Below are positions 43,612 through 52,186 of a stretch of DNA of 60,977 nt, in pieces. The stretch's first letter is position 1. The number at the start of each line of letters is the position of its first letter. The notes below the pieces were generated by a model. That model was not told the origin of the DNA. It saw only the letters and a program-made list of their open reading frames with translations, and did no database searches. The translations under genes were made by a program, and so were the position numbers. The DNA is from an uncultured Eubacteriales bacterium. Lineage in GTDB: Bacteria; Bacillota; Clostridia; Oscillospirales; Oscillospiraceae. Where the stretch lies: positions 1 to 60,977 of the forward strand of contig URDJ01000014.1 of the NCBI GenBank assembly GCA_900546615.1. Reading direction: 5' to 3'.

Positions 43612-45035
43612 TGGCAAGAGATCTGAACCGCGAACTGCTCAAGCTCGCCGCTTTCAATGACGATGAGCTGGAGGCTTTTCTCCCTCAGTGGCTTGAGACT
43701 GCCGAGAGGGTCAAGATAGACGAAGAAACACTCATCTACGCTCTGGACACCTATATCCCGCAGAACTGGGATATCAAGTACCTCGGCGTTCGCAAGATGA
43801 TAGGCGCGTATCTGCGCGAGCTGAACGACATCGTGCATACTCCTGAGATGAAGGAGAAGGGCGTCAAAATTCTGTACGGCATCCTGCCGGCCATAGCGAA
43901 CTACTACTACGCTGCGAAGAACGCTGGCGGCGAGGGCATATTCATCGGCTTCCCCGACCTGCTGATGGTTAACACCCTGAACTCCTTCTTCCACGGCGCG
44001 GCTCCGTTCCTGAACATCGCCGAGCAGTACGGCTTCACATATGGCTGCCGTCACTGCCCGCTGAACAAGATGCGCCTGGGCGCGTACGTCACCGGCACCA
44101 TCGCCGCCCCCGACCTTATCTGGAGCTGGGGCTTCAACTGCGACGAGGGCCCGAAGACCGACGAGATGATCCAGGGTATCACGGGCAAGAAGTGGAAGTA
44201 CCACGTCTCCCGCGTGCCGCATGACTCGACCTTCAGCGAGGAAGAGGACATGATGGAGACCCGTCTGAAGTTCATGAGCGACCAGATGAAGCTGGGCGTG
44301 AAGGCCATCGAGGAAGCCACCGGCTTCACGATAACGGACGAGCATCTTCTGCAGGCGAATAAGGACGTCGGCAGGCTGGGCTTCAAGTGCGGCATGCTGA
44401 CCAACCTCTGCACCAACGCCAATCCCCCGGTGGTAGGCGGCGAGACCCTGACCATGCTCCAGCAGGTACTGACAGTCCCGTTCAATACGGGCTTCAAGTA
44501 CATGGAGGACGCCATCGACACGCTGACGAAGGAAGTCCGCGCGGCAATCAAGGCCGGCGAAGGCGTCATGCCGAAGGACACTCCGAAGGTCGGCTTCTAC
44601 AACCTGCCGTTCTGCATTCCCTGGGTCGGCAAGTTCTTCCGCGACAACGGCGTCATCACGGCCTTCTCGAGCGCACTTACGCACTCTAAGAAGGAAATGT
44701 CCCCCACGAAGTATCCGGACGATCCCTGGATGTCCGCGGCGGAGAGCTGGGCGCGCAACGGCATGTGCATGAACCTCAACGGAGAGGCGAACGCCATGAT
44801 CGAGAAGATCGAGCTGTGCAACCCCGACGGCATGATCCTTGGGTTCTTCGACTTCGACCGCTGGCTGGGCGCGCAGCAGAAGATCATCGCCAAGATAGTG
44901 CAGGAGCGCACAGGCGTGCCTTCGTACTACATCGAGGCCGACTTCTGGGATGACCGTGACTACAGCCCCGAGTCCCTCAAGACGAGGATCGAGTCTGTAT
45001 GCCAGATCATCAAGATGCGCAAGGCGATGCAGTAA
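43611..45035 (+). CDS. 2-hydroxyacyl-CoA dehydratase-family protein, large type
   Basis: A 474-aa protein resembling HgdA/FldB/BcrB-type subunits. Likely cluster ligands are C146 and C149 (GCRHC) and C177 (FNCDEGPKTDE). The C-terminal FDRWLG and IEADFWDDR motifs are shared with the two other large proteins of the locus. Members use an electron from an ATP-driven activase for radical dehydration or ring reduction, or reduce small molecules as in double-cubane proteins. Cotranscribed with the small subunit and ended by a strong terminator. Confidence 0.85.
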   Translation: MARDLNRELLKLAAFNDDELEAFLPQWLETAERVKIDEETLIYALDTYIPQNWDIKYLGVRKMIGAYLRELNDIVHTPEMKEKGVKILYGILPAIANYYYAAKNAGGEGIFIGFPDLLMVNTLNSFFHGAAPFLNIAEQYGFTYGCRHCPLNKMRLGAYVTGTIAAPDLIWSWGFNCDEGPKTDEMIQGITGKKWKYHVSRVPHDSTFSEEEDMMETRLKFMSDQMKLGVKAIEEATGFTITDEHLLQANKDVGRLGFKCGMLTNLCTNANPPVVGGETLTMLQQVLTVPFNTGFKYMEDAIDTLTKEVRAAIKAGEGVMPKDTPKVGFYNLPFCIPWVGKFFRDNGVITAFSSALTHSKKEMSPTKYPDDPWMSAAESWARNGMCMNLNGEANAMIEKIELCNPDGMILGFFDFDRWLGAQQKIIAKIVQERTGVPSYYIEADFWDDRDYSPESLKTRIESVCQIIKMRKAMQ

Positions 45036-45048
45036 TCTTATGTCAACT

Positions 45049-45088
45049 AAACCGGGCCTGTACCGAAAAGTACAGGCCCGGTTTTTGC
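45049..45088 (+). terminator. Terminator after the plus-strand dehydratase pair
   Basis: A 14-bp perfect stem (45049-45062 with 45071-45084) followed by TTTTTG. Bases 45089-45187 show nothing further. Confidence 0.88.
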
Positions 45089-45187
45089 GTAAGTCAATGC
45101 ACCGGGTCGTGGATATGGCCGTCCCGGCTCGCCGACATGTCCGGTTGCTATGCGCACCCGACCGTTCTCTTACATCCTACATTGTCT

Positions 45188-46498
45188 TCATCTGTGCAGC
45201 TGAACGCATAGGCTGTCGACGCGTTCTGCGGCCCAGGCTGAGCTTTGGTTTTCGCACCAGAAGTCGTAGTCGAGGTCCAGCGTCTTCAGGCCGTAGTCGT
45301 GCTCGAGGATGCGGCGCTGCAGGGGCGTCGCGGAACCCATCCAGCGGTCGAAGCTGAAGCCTCCGCTCAGGTATGCGGCGCATCCGGAGCGCTCCGCTGC
45401 CCTCGCTATGGCCCCGCACAGCCCGCTCGTCGGGCCGGCAAGCGTCATCGCGCCCAGCCAGGACGCCGACAGTCCGCCCAGCCCTGTGCCGAGGCTCCCG
45501 GCGCTGTACAGGAAGGCTGCGCTTCCCAGCAGGTCCACACCGTTACTCCAAAAGCCCAGGTCAAGCTCCGGCAGCGTCAGCGGCGGGTAAAAGCAATACA
45601 GCCTTGTCCTTCCCGGCTCGCTCTCCGGTGCGGCCTCCAGCTCGCGGCAGAGCGTCCGCAGCGCCTCCGTCACCCGCTCCAGCCTCGAAAAACACATGAG
45701 CTGGGTCGTCTGAGCAAGCGCAAGGCTGGTGCCGCGCAGGGGGCGTCTGCCCGGCCGGGCATTCAGCTCCGTCAGCCTCGTCAGCGCACCAAGCTGCTCC
45801 GCACTCATTCTCGCCGCCTCGCGTATCTGCCCAGCGTCGGGCGCTGGCATGTCCAGCATACCCGCCGCCTCGCGAGCGAAGTGCTCAAAACCAGCGCTCA
45901 AGCTTCTGAATCGCTCGCGCCCGGCTCTCGCCGCGCCCTTCTGCACTGTCATGCTCAGCACCTTCGTCCCGCCGCCGAGTCCCTCGCAGGTCTTGGTACA
46001 CTCGTCACAGAGCAGCCCATACTGAAGCACGCAGTCCGGGGCCTTCACAGGCGGCTCGAGCACCAGCCGCCGACGCATGAGGTTCAGCCCGCATCTCCGC
46101 TTCGAACAGCCGTCGAAGCTCAGCGGCTTTCTCGACAGCAGCAGGCCCCTGAGCAGCACCTGCAGCGCCAGCGCGCGCGTGCCAAACCTCACTCTCTCCC
46201 CTGCGGCCAGCCCCAGCGCCATGGCCTGCACCGGCGGCGCGGGCACGCTCAGCTCGCAGTATCTCCCCGACGGCTGCGCGAACGCGTCCAGAGCTTCGTG
46301 TACGTATTCCGCCAACAGCGACCGCACGCCCTCGTATCCCAACTCGAAGTGCTCGGGCAGCAGCCTCGCCGCGCGCTCTATCTCTGCCTGGCTCAGCCCG
46401 AAGTACTCGGCCGCGCGGCCCAGTTCCGCCGACCTTTCCGCGCAGCCGGGTATCATGGCCAGAAGCTCCCGGCAGCTACTCTCCAGCTCAGTTCCCAT
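45188..46498 (-). CDS. Divergent 2-hydroxyacyl-CoA dehydratase-family protein, third large copy
   Basis: A 436-aa protein distantly like the two 474-aa copies: GCSKRRC (C131, C136), LLCDECTKTCE (C164, C167, C171), FSFDRWMG and DYDFW near the end. Its middle is Ala/Leu/Arg-rich and more divergent, and it has no small partner beside it. It is the last gene of the minus-strand unit, 71 bp after the activase. It might be a scaffold or a specialised subunit. Confidence 0.72.
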   Translation of the reverse strand: MGTELESSCRELLAMIPGCAERSAELGRAAEYFGLSQAEIERAARLLPEHFELGYEGVRSLLAEYVHEALDAFAQPSGRYCELSVPAPPVQAMALGLAAGERVRFGTRALALQVLLRGLLLSRKPLSFDGCSKRRCGLNLMRRRLVLEPPVKAPDCVLQYGLLCDECTKTCEGLGGGTKVLSMTVQKGAARAGRERFRSLSAGFEHFAREAAGMLDMPAPDAGQIREAARMSAEQLGALTRLTELNARPGRRPLRGTSLALAQTTQLMCFSRLERVTEALRTLCRELEAAPESEPGRTRLYCFYPPLTLPELDLGFWSNGVDLLGSAAFLYSAGSLGTGLGGLSASWLGAMTLAGPTSGLCGAIARAAERSGCAAYLSGGFSFDRWMGSATPLQRRILEHDYGLKTLDLDYDFWCENQSSAWAAERVDSLCVQLHR

Positions 46499-46569
46499 AT
46501 TGCAGCCTCCAACAGAAAACAGAAAGCGGGACAGATGATCCGTCTGCCCCGCTTTGTATCTCTCCCCGC

Positions 46570-47376
46570 TCAGGCTTTAGCCTGGGCAGCGGTATAGTCC
46601 TTCTTCGCCCTGAGCGCGGCGCCGAGCGCGGCCGTGGACTGGGGTGTCTCGACCGCCTTCACCGGCTTGCCCAGCAGCTCGGAGAATATATCCGTTATCG
46701 CCTCGTTGTTGGCAACTCCGCCGGAGAACACTATCGGCTCAAGGTAGGCTATCTGTGCCGAGCGTCCCATTGCAAGGATGCGCCTCGCGATAGACCTGCC
46801 CACGCCGTTCGCCACGTCCTCTATCGCCACCTTCTGCGACAGGTACGAGATTATCTCCGACTCCGCAAAGATGGTGCACATGCTCGATATCGTACAGGCG
46901 TTCTTCGACTTCTTCATGAGGTCCGAGAGCTCCTCCATCTCGATGCCAAGCAGCCTGTGCGTCAGCACCTCGAAAAATCTTCCCGTGCCGGCCGCGCACT
47001 TGTCGTTCATCTCGAACTTCTCGACAACGCCCTGCTCGCTCAGCTCTATGACCTTGCTGTCCTGCCCGCCGATGTCTATGATCGTCCTCGTGCCGGGCAG
47101 CATGTGCCACGTGCCCACTCCGTGCGCTATGATCTCCGGGATGTTCGCGTTCGCCCTCACGAAGGACTTGCGCCCGTAGCCCGTCGATACTATATACGCC
47201 ACGTCATCGATAGACGCGCCCAGATCGTCCAGAGCCAGTTTCAGTATCTTCTCGCCGCTCACGTTCCTGTCGTACTCGGTCGGGATGTGCCTGAATATCA
47301 GAGTATTCTCATCCTCGTCTATCAGCACACACTTGGCCGTCGTCGAGCCGATATCCACGCCTGCAAACAGTTCCAT
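46570..47376 (-). CDS. ATP-dependent acyl-CoA dehydratase activase (HgdC/BcrA-like)
   Basis: ASKHA-fold ATPase that injects an electron into dehydratase-family clusters. The 268 aa have GVDIGSTTAKCVL, IIDIGGQDSKVIEL, GVANNEAI, and the two Cys that hold the bridging cluster of the dimer: C127 in NDKCAAGTGRFFE and C167 in SSMCTIFAESE. It is the only activase in the window, yet there are five potential client proteins, so it may serve both the minus-strand and the plus-strand sets. Confidence 0.93.
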   Translation of the reverse strand: MELFAGVDIGSTTAKCVLIDEDENTLIFRHIPTEYDRNVSGEKILKLALDDLGASIDDVAYIVSTGYGRKSFVRANANIPEIIAHGVGTWHMLPGTRTIIDIGGQDSKVIELSEQGVVEKFEMNDKCAAGTGRFFEVLTHRLLGIEMEELSDLMKKSKNACTISSMCTIFAESEIISYLSQKVAIEDVANGVGRSIARRILAMGRSAQIAYLEPIVFSGGVANNEAITDIFSELLGKPVKAVETPQSTAALGAALRAKKDYTAAQAKA

Positions 47377-47398
47377 AGTCCGCCTTACCCCTCAGAAC

Positions 47399-47590
47399 TC
47401 ACTTGCCCTCAAGCATCTGCTCGGCAGAGGAGAGCTGGTCCGCCACGAAATCTCCCTCGAGATACTCCGCGCCGCATTCCGGGCACCTGAAACCACAGGC
47501 GTCAGGCAGCGAGAGGTCCTTATAGAAGATCTTGATATCGTCGACCTCGTCGACCTTGACCTTGCACTTGTTGCAGATCCATGCACTCAT
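47399..47590 (-). CDS. Small CxxC redox/zinc-ribbon protein (DVU_1557-like)
   Basis: A 63-aa protein with CNKC (6-9) and CPEC (36-39) pairs and a C-terminal SSAEQMLEGK tail. The layout matches the tiny redox proteins found with CPEHG radical-SAM operons in Desulfovibrio-type clusters, which ties this unit to the operon at 32.6-39.3 kb. Could bind zinc or iron as a rubredoxin-like electron carrier to the activase. Lies 22 bp before the activase. Confidence 0.7.
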   Translation of the reverse strand: MSAWICNKCKVKVDEVDDIKIFYKDLSLPDACGFRCPECGAEYLEGDFVADQLSSAEQMLEGK

Positions 47591-47609
47591 TTTCTTCGCC
47601 CTCCCCGCT

Positions 47610-47876
47610 TCATTCGTCAGCGCTCAGCTTGACGACATGGCTGTACACGTTCAGTATCTCCGCGCCGTCACCGTCGAGCTTGTACTCCACATAGGCCGAG
47701 AAATTGCCCATGCGCTTGCGCGCAAGATTGCGCTCCCCGTCCTCCGAGCAGAGCTTCGCTCCCTCGCTCTCGGCATACTCCAGCACCGCGCGTATATCGT
47801 CCTCGTTTATACCGCGCTCCTCCATGGCCTCGGCTACGCCGTCGCCCAGCTTTATCGCGGCAGCCTTGAAGTCCAT
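47610..47876 (-). CDS. Unrecognised 88-aa protein in the dehydratase operon
   Basis: Starts at ATG 47876 after AAGGAGG; the open frame goes further up to 47936 but overlaps the previous gene. An acidic helical N-terminus (AIKLGDGVAEAMEERGINEDD) is followed by a predicted beta portion RKRMGNFSAYVEYKL and YSHVVKLSADE. One Cys (LCSEDG). I do not recognise the family. Position between small subunit and redox protein suggests an accessory or assembly role. Confidence 0.6.
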   Translation of the reverse strand: MDFKAAAIKLGDGVAEAMEERGINEDDIRAVLEYAESEGAKLCSEDGERNLARKRMGNFSAYVEYKLDGDGAEILNVYSHVVKLSADE

Positions 47877-47923
47877 ACCCGATTCCTCCTTAATAAATAT
47901 AAGATCTTCAATTCTTGTTATCT

Positions 47924-49078
47924 TCAGTCCCTGCACAGTCTCTCGACAAAGCTCTCTATCTGCGCGACCGCCTGTCCCAGCGTCTCCCGCGTATAGGAAT
48001 AGCTCGTCTCAAGCCTCATCAGCGGCATCCCCAGCTCCCTCAGCCAGTTCTCCACGCAGGTGTACTCCATGTCATATATCTCGTCGTTCGCCAGCTGATA
48101 CCAGACAACGCCGTCTATCGCGTATTCCTCTATCAGCTCCTTCATGCGTCTGAACCTCATATGCCACGAGGGCTGGAAGCTGTCCACCGGCGTGCGCTCA
48201 AGATACCTGTTCCTCGCAAAGTTCAGCAGCAGGTCGCCTTCCAGCTCCACGTCCTTCTCCGTGACCCTGATGCAGTCGTCCAGCATCTCCGCCACCACCG
48301 CCGCGCCGCACTTGTCCAGCAGCTCTATGAGCGGATAGTCGCCCACAGCTATCGCACGGCCCACCAGCAGCAGCCTCGGCGACCCGGCGCAGTACGCCCC
48401 CGGCGCGTCCTCCAGCATCGAGCATATCCCCTCCAGCCTGTCCGCCGCCAGCTGCGCGTCACCCAGCATGAAGCTCATATGCTGCAATCTCATGTAATCG
48501 CAGAAGGTTATAGGCGTGTCCGGCCTGCACCTGAGCTTATTTATCCTCCGAAAACAGGCGTTTATGCGGTTCGACTGTGCAAAGCCCTCCCTCGCGAGTT
48601 CCTCGTCCACAGCTTTGCCCGTTATGCCCTCGACCGCCTCCATCATCCTGCGGAGCGCCCGGACATAGTACTCGAACGCTATCGGCTTGCGCCAGTCCGA
48701 CGGCACGCCCACCTTGAAGGTGTTTACACCCCGGTACTCCAGAAGCTCGCTCATCCGGCCTATGTGACAGTCCGTCACCGCTGTCACCAGCAGGTCGGCG
48801 TGCGGCGTGACCTCGTCCCTGCCCAGCTTGATGCTGCCGGCAGTCGCCAACGCCAGCGGATTCATACACCTGAGCATGTCGTCCATCGCGGCGTCCACAG
48901 CCTCCTGCCGCCCGCCGCTGCACAACAAATACGTGTTCGCCCCGGCCGCCCTTATCAGCTCCTCCGGTATGAACGTACTGCTGTATTCGACCAGCGGTTT
49001 GCCCGTCGCCTTCTCCGCCGCAAGAGACGCGGCACGCCTTGCGCTCAGCTCGCTGAGCCCGGTTATTATCTCATTCAC
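47924..49078 (-). CDS. 2-hydroxyacyl-CoA dehydratase-family protein, small type, with cluster cysteines
   Basis: A 384-aa paralogue of the 42457 protein with Cys71 (RCMNPLA) and Cys104 (TDCHIGRM), Cys341 (EYTCVENW), and several further Cys. Shared signatures: DGVVWYQLANDEIYDME. It is the first gene of the unit driven by the promoter at 49135-49163, separate from its likely large partner at 49771, which lies on the other side of the TetR gene. Confidence 0.83.
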   Translation of the reverse strand: MNEIITGLSELSARRAASLAAEKATGKPLVEYSSTFIPEELIRAAGANTYLLCSGGRQEAVDAAMDDMLRCMNPLALATAGSIKLGRDEVTPHADLLVTAVTDCHIGRMSELLEYRGVNTFKVGVPSDWRKPIAFEYYVRALRRMMEAVEGITGKAVDEELAREGFAQSNRINACFRRINKLRCRPDTPITFCDYMRLQHMSFMLGDAQLAADRLEGICSMLEDAPGAYCAGSPRLLLVGRAIAVGDYPLIELLDKCGAAVVAEMLDDCIRVTEKDVELEGDLLLNFARNRYLERTPVDSFQPSWHMRFRRMKELIEEYAIDGVVWYQLANDEIYDMEYTCVENWLRELGMPLMRLETSYSYTRETLGQAVAQIESFVERLCRD

Positions 49079-49134
49079 AGCCCCGCGACCCCCTTGGCAC
49101 AGGCATGCCGAGATTTAAATGTACACCGTAAATT

Positions 49135-49163
49135 ATAATACTATATAGATAAAATCTTGTCAA
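49135..49163 (-). promoter_or_regulatory. Sigma-A promoter of the 49078-45188 unit
   Basis: Minus strand TTGACA (49158-49163), 17-bp spacer, TATTAT (49135-49140). The self-complementary CTATATAG (49141-49148) lies in the spacer next to the -10 and might be part of a TetR operator. Confidence 0.65.
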
Positions 49164-49182
49164 TACCCGTCACCGCATTCTT

Positions 49183-49764
49183 TCATTTTTTGCCCGGCAT
49201 ACAGTGGTCCAGATAGAAGTCCACGTATTCCAGAAACTCATCTTCCGTCTGTGATTTCACCCCTGTGCAGTGCTGGTCCGCCATTGTGAAAACGAGTGTC
49301 TCGAACAGGCGGAAGCAGCGCTCGTTTGCCATCCACTCGTCCCGGCTACGGCGGCCCCTCTTAATAAACTTCGCGAAGAAATCGTAAAACGGCCTTACCT
49401 CGGCGTCCTGGTGAAAAAGCAGCCTCCCGTCCGAGTACATATAGGTGAACATGCCACGGTTCTTGTCAGCGAACCGGAACACCTCCAGCGCCACGGCGCG
49501 GCAGACACCCGCGCTCCCGCCGACCCCCGGCGAAGCGTTCAGCGCCTCAAATATGCGGCTGTACATCCTGTCAAAGCCGCTTATCAGCACATACTTCTTG
49601 ACATCCTGCAGGTTCTCTACGTAGTTGTATATCGTCATGGAGGACACACCCAGCTCTTTCGCTATCCTGCGTATGGAGACAGCCTCCATGCCCTCCCTGT
49701 CCACGATGCCCACTGCGACCTGGATGATCTCTCCCTTGCCGCAAAGTACCTTCTCCCGTGACAT
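49183..49764 (-). CDS. TetR/AcrR-family transcriptional regulator
   Basis: A 193-aa regulator. N-terminal HTH: IIQVAVGIVDREGMEAVSIRRIAKELGVSSMTIYNYVENLQDVKK is the classical TetR pattern (quoted in pieces: REGMEAVSIRRIAKELG and SSMTIYNYVENLQDV). The C-terminal ligand domain is family-specific. It lies six bases after the large dehydratase gene and just before the promoter of the second unit, so it is ideally placed to sense a pathway CoA ester and control both units. Confidence 0.9.
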   Translation of the reverse strand: MSREKVLCGKGEIIQVAVGIVDREGMEAVSIRRIAKELGVSSMTIYNYVENLQDVKKYVLISGFDRMYSRIFEALNASPGVGGSAGVCRAVALEVFRFADKNRGMFTYMYSDGRLLFHQDAEVRPFYDFFAKFIKRGRRSRDEWMANERCFRLFETLVFTMADQHCTGVKSQTEDEFLEYVDFYLDHCMPGKK

Positions 49765-49770
49765 TCGGTC

Positions 49771-51195
49771 TCATACCTGCCTTCCGGCTAAGCCAGATAT
49801 TTTAAGACAGTTGCAGATGCTGCGTATCATGGATATCCTGTCCTCAAGCGAGAACCTCCCGCTGTTCCAGAAATCGCCCTCAAGGTAGAAATGCGGCACG
49901 CTGGTGTAGTCCTCGACCACACGTATCATCGTCTTCTCGAGCGCCCCTATCCATCTGTCGAAGGCAAAAAAGCCGTAGAGCGCCCCGTCCACCGAGTACA
50001 TCTTCAACTGCTCCGCGACCATCTTCGCCTCGTCGAGCATGTTGACTGTGTTGGGAACGGACAGGCACATCCTCGCTGCCATCGTGAAGCCATCGCTGTC
50101 GTCCACACAGCGCATGAGGAAGCTAGCAGGCGGGAACATCCTGCCCAGCGTGAGATTGACACCGTTGTCCCTGAACGCCTTGTCTATCCAGGGAATGTTC
50201 AGCGGACTGAAGTGACAGGCCAGCTTGGGCGCACCCTTGGGCAGCACGCCCCGTCCCTCGGATATGAGCTGCTCTACCTCCGCCGTAACGGTGTCGATTG
50301 CCTCGTTGAGTCCGTCCAGCCCCGTATCAAAGGCCGCCTCCATACAGATGCCGAACAGCGCCAGCTCGTTGCCGGTCAACGGCTGCGGGTCAGCGTTCAT
50401 CACAAGGTCGGTCAGCCGCTCTATCCTCCTCAGATAGCTCATGTAATCGTCCAGCGCCCGGCGCAGGTGCTCGTCGGCGACCTCTATGCCAGTCAGGCTC
50501 GTCACCTTCTCCTGTGATGCGCGCAGTTCCTCGCTCAGATAGTGCACTCGCTCCGGGTCCTCCGCCTCTATGCAGCCTATCGGGGCGTCGTGCGGCATGG
50601 TAGTGAGCACATTGTCCCATTCCTCATTCTCGAGGCTGAACACCATCTCGTCCGTCTTCGGTCCCTCGTTGCACTGCAGGCCCCAGTTCCAGGTCACGGT
50701 CGGCTTGGGTATCATCCCCTGCAGCAGCGAGTCGGCCCTTATGGTGTTCATGACACAGTGGTGACAACCCTGGTCCATGCAGGAGTTACAAAACAGGCTG
50801 TCCGCTCCCTTGTTGAAAAACGCCCCCCAGACCGAGGTGGCTATGAAATATGGATGCGAGATATGCATCCGCTCTCCCCCGGCAAGCTTGTTCGCGCTTA
50901 TGCAGACCGGCGAGGACGGCATTGTGCTGAACAGCACCTTCCGCCCCTCGTCCATATACTGCCTCATCTTTGCAGTCTCCATGGCCTCCTTTATACAGGC
51001 CGCTATACACATCCTCACTCCCTTGAGCGAGATGTTCCAATAATTCGGTATCCAATCCTCCGTGGCCATCCTCACGTCTCTGTCCGTGAGTCTGAGGAAT
51101 CGCGCGGTATTTATCCAGTCCGGCAGCGCGGCCTCCAGTTCGTCTCCCTCCCAGCCCAGAAGGCTTAGAAAATCCCTGTGGACGTCGTTCATCAT
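49771..51195 (-). CDS. 2-hydroxyacyl-CoA dehydratase-family protein, large type, Cys-rich
   Basis: A 474-aa paralogue of the 43611 protein. Ligand candidates C136 and C139 (FCNSC), C144 and C147 (GCHHC), and C175 (LQCNEGPKTDE); the extra FCNSC pair is not in the 43611 copy. C-terminal FDRWIG and LEGDFWNSGRFS are kept. It starts MM with an AAAAGGAG site. It is driven by its own promoter and followed immediately by tetR. Confidence 0.84.
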   Translation of the reverse strand: MMNDVHRDFLSLLGWEGDELEAALPDWINTARFLRLTDRDVRMATEDWIPNYWNISLKGVRMCIAACIKEAMETAKMRQYMDEGRKVLFSTMPSSPVCISANKLAGGERMHISHPYFIATSVWGAFFNKGADSLFCNSCMDQGCHHCVMNTIRADSLLQGMIPKPTVTWNWGLQCNEGPKTDEMVFSLENEEWDNVLTTMPHDAPIGCIEAEDPERVHYLSEELRASQEKVTSLTGIEVADEHLRRALDDYMSYLRRIERLTDLVMNADPQPLTGNELALFGICMEAAFDTGLDGLNEAIDTVTAEVEQLISEGRGVLPKGAPKLACHFSPLNIPWIDKAFRDNGVNLTLGRMFPPASFLMRCVDDSDGFTMAARMCLSVPNTVNMLDEAKMVAEQLKMYSVDGALYGFFAFDRWIGALEKTMIRVVEDYTSVPHFYLEGDFWNSGRFSLEDRISMIRSICNCLKISGLAGRQV

Positions 51196-51241
51196 AAGCG
51201 CCGCTCCTTTTCAGCAGAAACAAAATTACTTTACAATTTCT

Positions 51242-51270
51242 ATTTTAACAGATGCTCCGCTCCATTTCAA
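51242..51270 (-). promoter_or_regulatory. Sigma-A promoter of the 51195-tetR unit
   Basis: Minus strand TTGAAA (51265-51270), 17-bp spacer, TAAAAT (51242-51247). Confidence 0.7.
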
Positions 51271-51284
51271 CAATCGCAGGCACT

Positions 51285-51313
51285 AAAAAGGCCGCCGGCT
51301 CAGAGCACGGCGG
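51285..51313 (-). terminator. murI terminator
   Basis: On the minus strand CCGCCG and CGGCGG (51308-51313 and 51292-51297) form a hairpin overlapping the murI stop, followed by CCTTTTTAG. Confidence 0.7.
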
Positions 51314-52109
51314 TCTTGAACGTTGTGCGTGAAAAATCTTGTTTCAGGAAAAGCTCGGCCACCCTGGCGAACTCTCCTGCGTCGCCGCTGGCGTAACAGG
51401 CGGTGCGGCCGAAGCTCTTTCTCGGCGAGCGCAGATCCTCGCTCCCCAGCAGCCTCGCCAGTGCCCTCGCACCCGCCGCGCCGGAGTCTATGAGCCTCAC
51501 GCCCTCGCCCATGTACGCCCCTATCGCCCCGGCCAGCAGAGGATAGTGAGTGCAGCCCAGTATGAGCGTATCCACGCCCGCTGCTTTAACCTCGCGAAGG
51601 CATTCCTCAACAGCCGACGCGACCTCCGGGTCCGACGGGTCCGCCCTGCCGGCCTCGACAAGCGGCACCAGCTTCGGGCTGCCTGAGGCCACCGCCTCTA
51701 TGGCCCCGTCGATCCTGTGCAGCTCGCGCACGAAAGCCCCGCTGCGCATCGTCGCTACCGTTGACAGCACTCCTACCTTGCCGTTGTGCGTCGCCTCCGC
51801 CGCCTCCTGCGCCGTCGGCACGACTACGCCTATCGCCGGCACGCCCGCCGTCTCCTGCACATAGTCCAGGCAGTTCGAGCTGACCGTCCCGCAGGCAACC
51901 AGCATCGCCTTTATGCCGCGCCCGCTCAGGAACCTCACGTCGCTCTCCGCTATCCTTCTCAGCTCCTCCACGCTCCGGCCCCCGTAGGGCACCCGCGCCG
52001 TGTCGCCCAGATAGGCTATGTCCTCGCCCGGAAGCAGCCGCCTCAGCTCGCGCACCGCGGTCAGCCCGCCCATGCCCGAGTCGAATATCCCAACAGGTCG
52101 AAAATCCAT
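51300..52109 (-). CDS. murI: Glutamate racemase
   Basis: Makes D-glutamate for peptidoglycan. The 269 aa show PVGIFDSGMGGLTAVRELRRLLP, YLGDTARVPYG, the first catalytic Cys in VACGTVSS (usually CNT; here CGT), and the second in LILGCTHYPLL. ATG 52109 has GGAGCGGAG directly ahead; a TTG four codons upstream overlaps the site. Own promoter inside the end of the previous gene. Confidence 0.93.
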   Translation of the reverse strand: MDFRPVGIFDSGMGGLTAVRELRRLLPGEDIAYLGDTARVPYGGRSVEELRRIAESDVRFLSGRGIKAMLVACGTVSSNCLDYVQETAGVPAIGVVVPTAQEAAEATHNGKVGVLSTVATMRSGAFVRELHRIDGAIEAVASGSPKLVPLVEAGRADPSDPEVASAVEECLREVKAAGVDTLILGCTHYPLLAGAIGAYMGEGVRLIDSGAAGARALARLLGSEDLRSPRKSFGRTACYASGDAGEFARVAELFLKQDFSRTTFKTAVL

Positions 52110-52157
52110 ACTCCGCTCCAAAAAACTTATTCCTTACACTATATTCGCCATCCTAGG

Positions 52158-52186
52158 ATTCTAGCATCATCTGCACTTTTTTTCAA
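52158..52186 (-). promoter_or_regulatory. Sigma-A promoter of murI
   Basis: Minus strand TTGAAA (52181-52186), 17-bp spacer, TAGAAT (52158-52163), overlapping the 3' end of the ImmA-like gene. Confidence 0.65.

Noticed and set aside
42457..45035. Naming the dehydratase pair as a specific enzyme such as lactoyl- or phenyllactoyl-CoA dehydratase
   Set aside because: No CoA transferase or dehydrogenase is adjacent and one subunit lacks cluster cysteines; substrate cannot be inferred.
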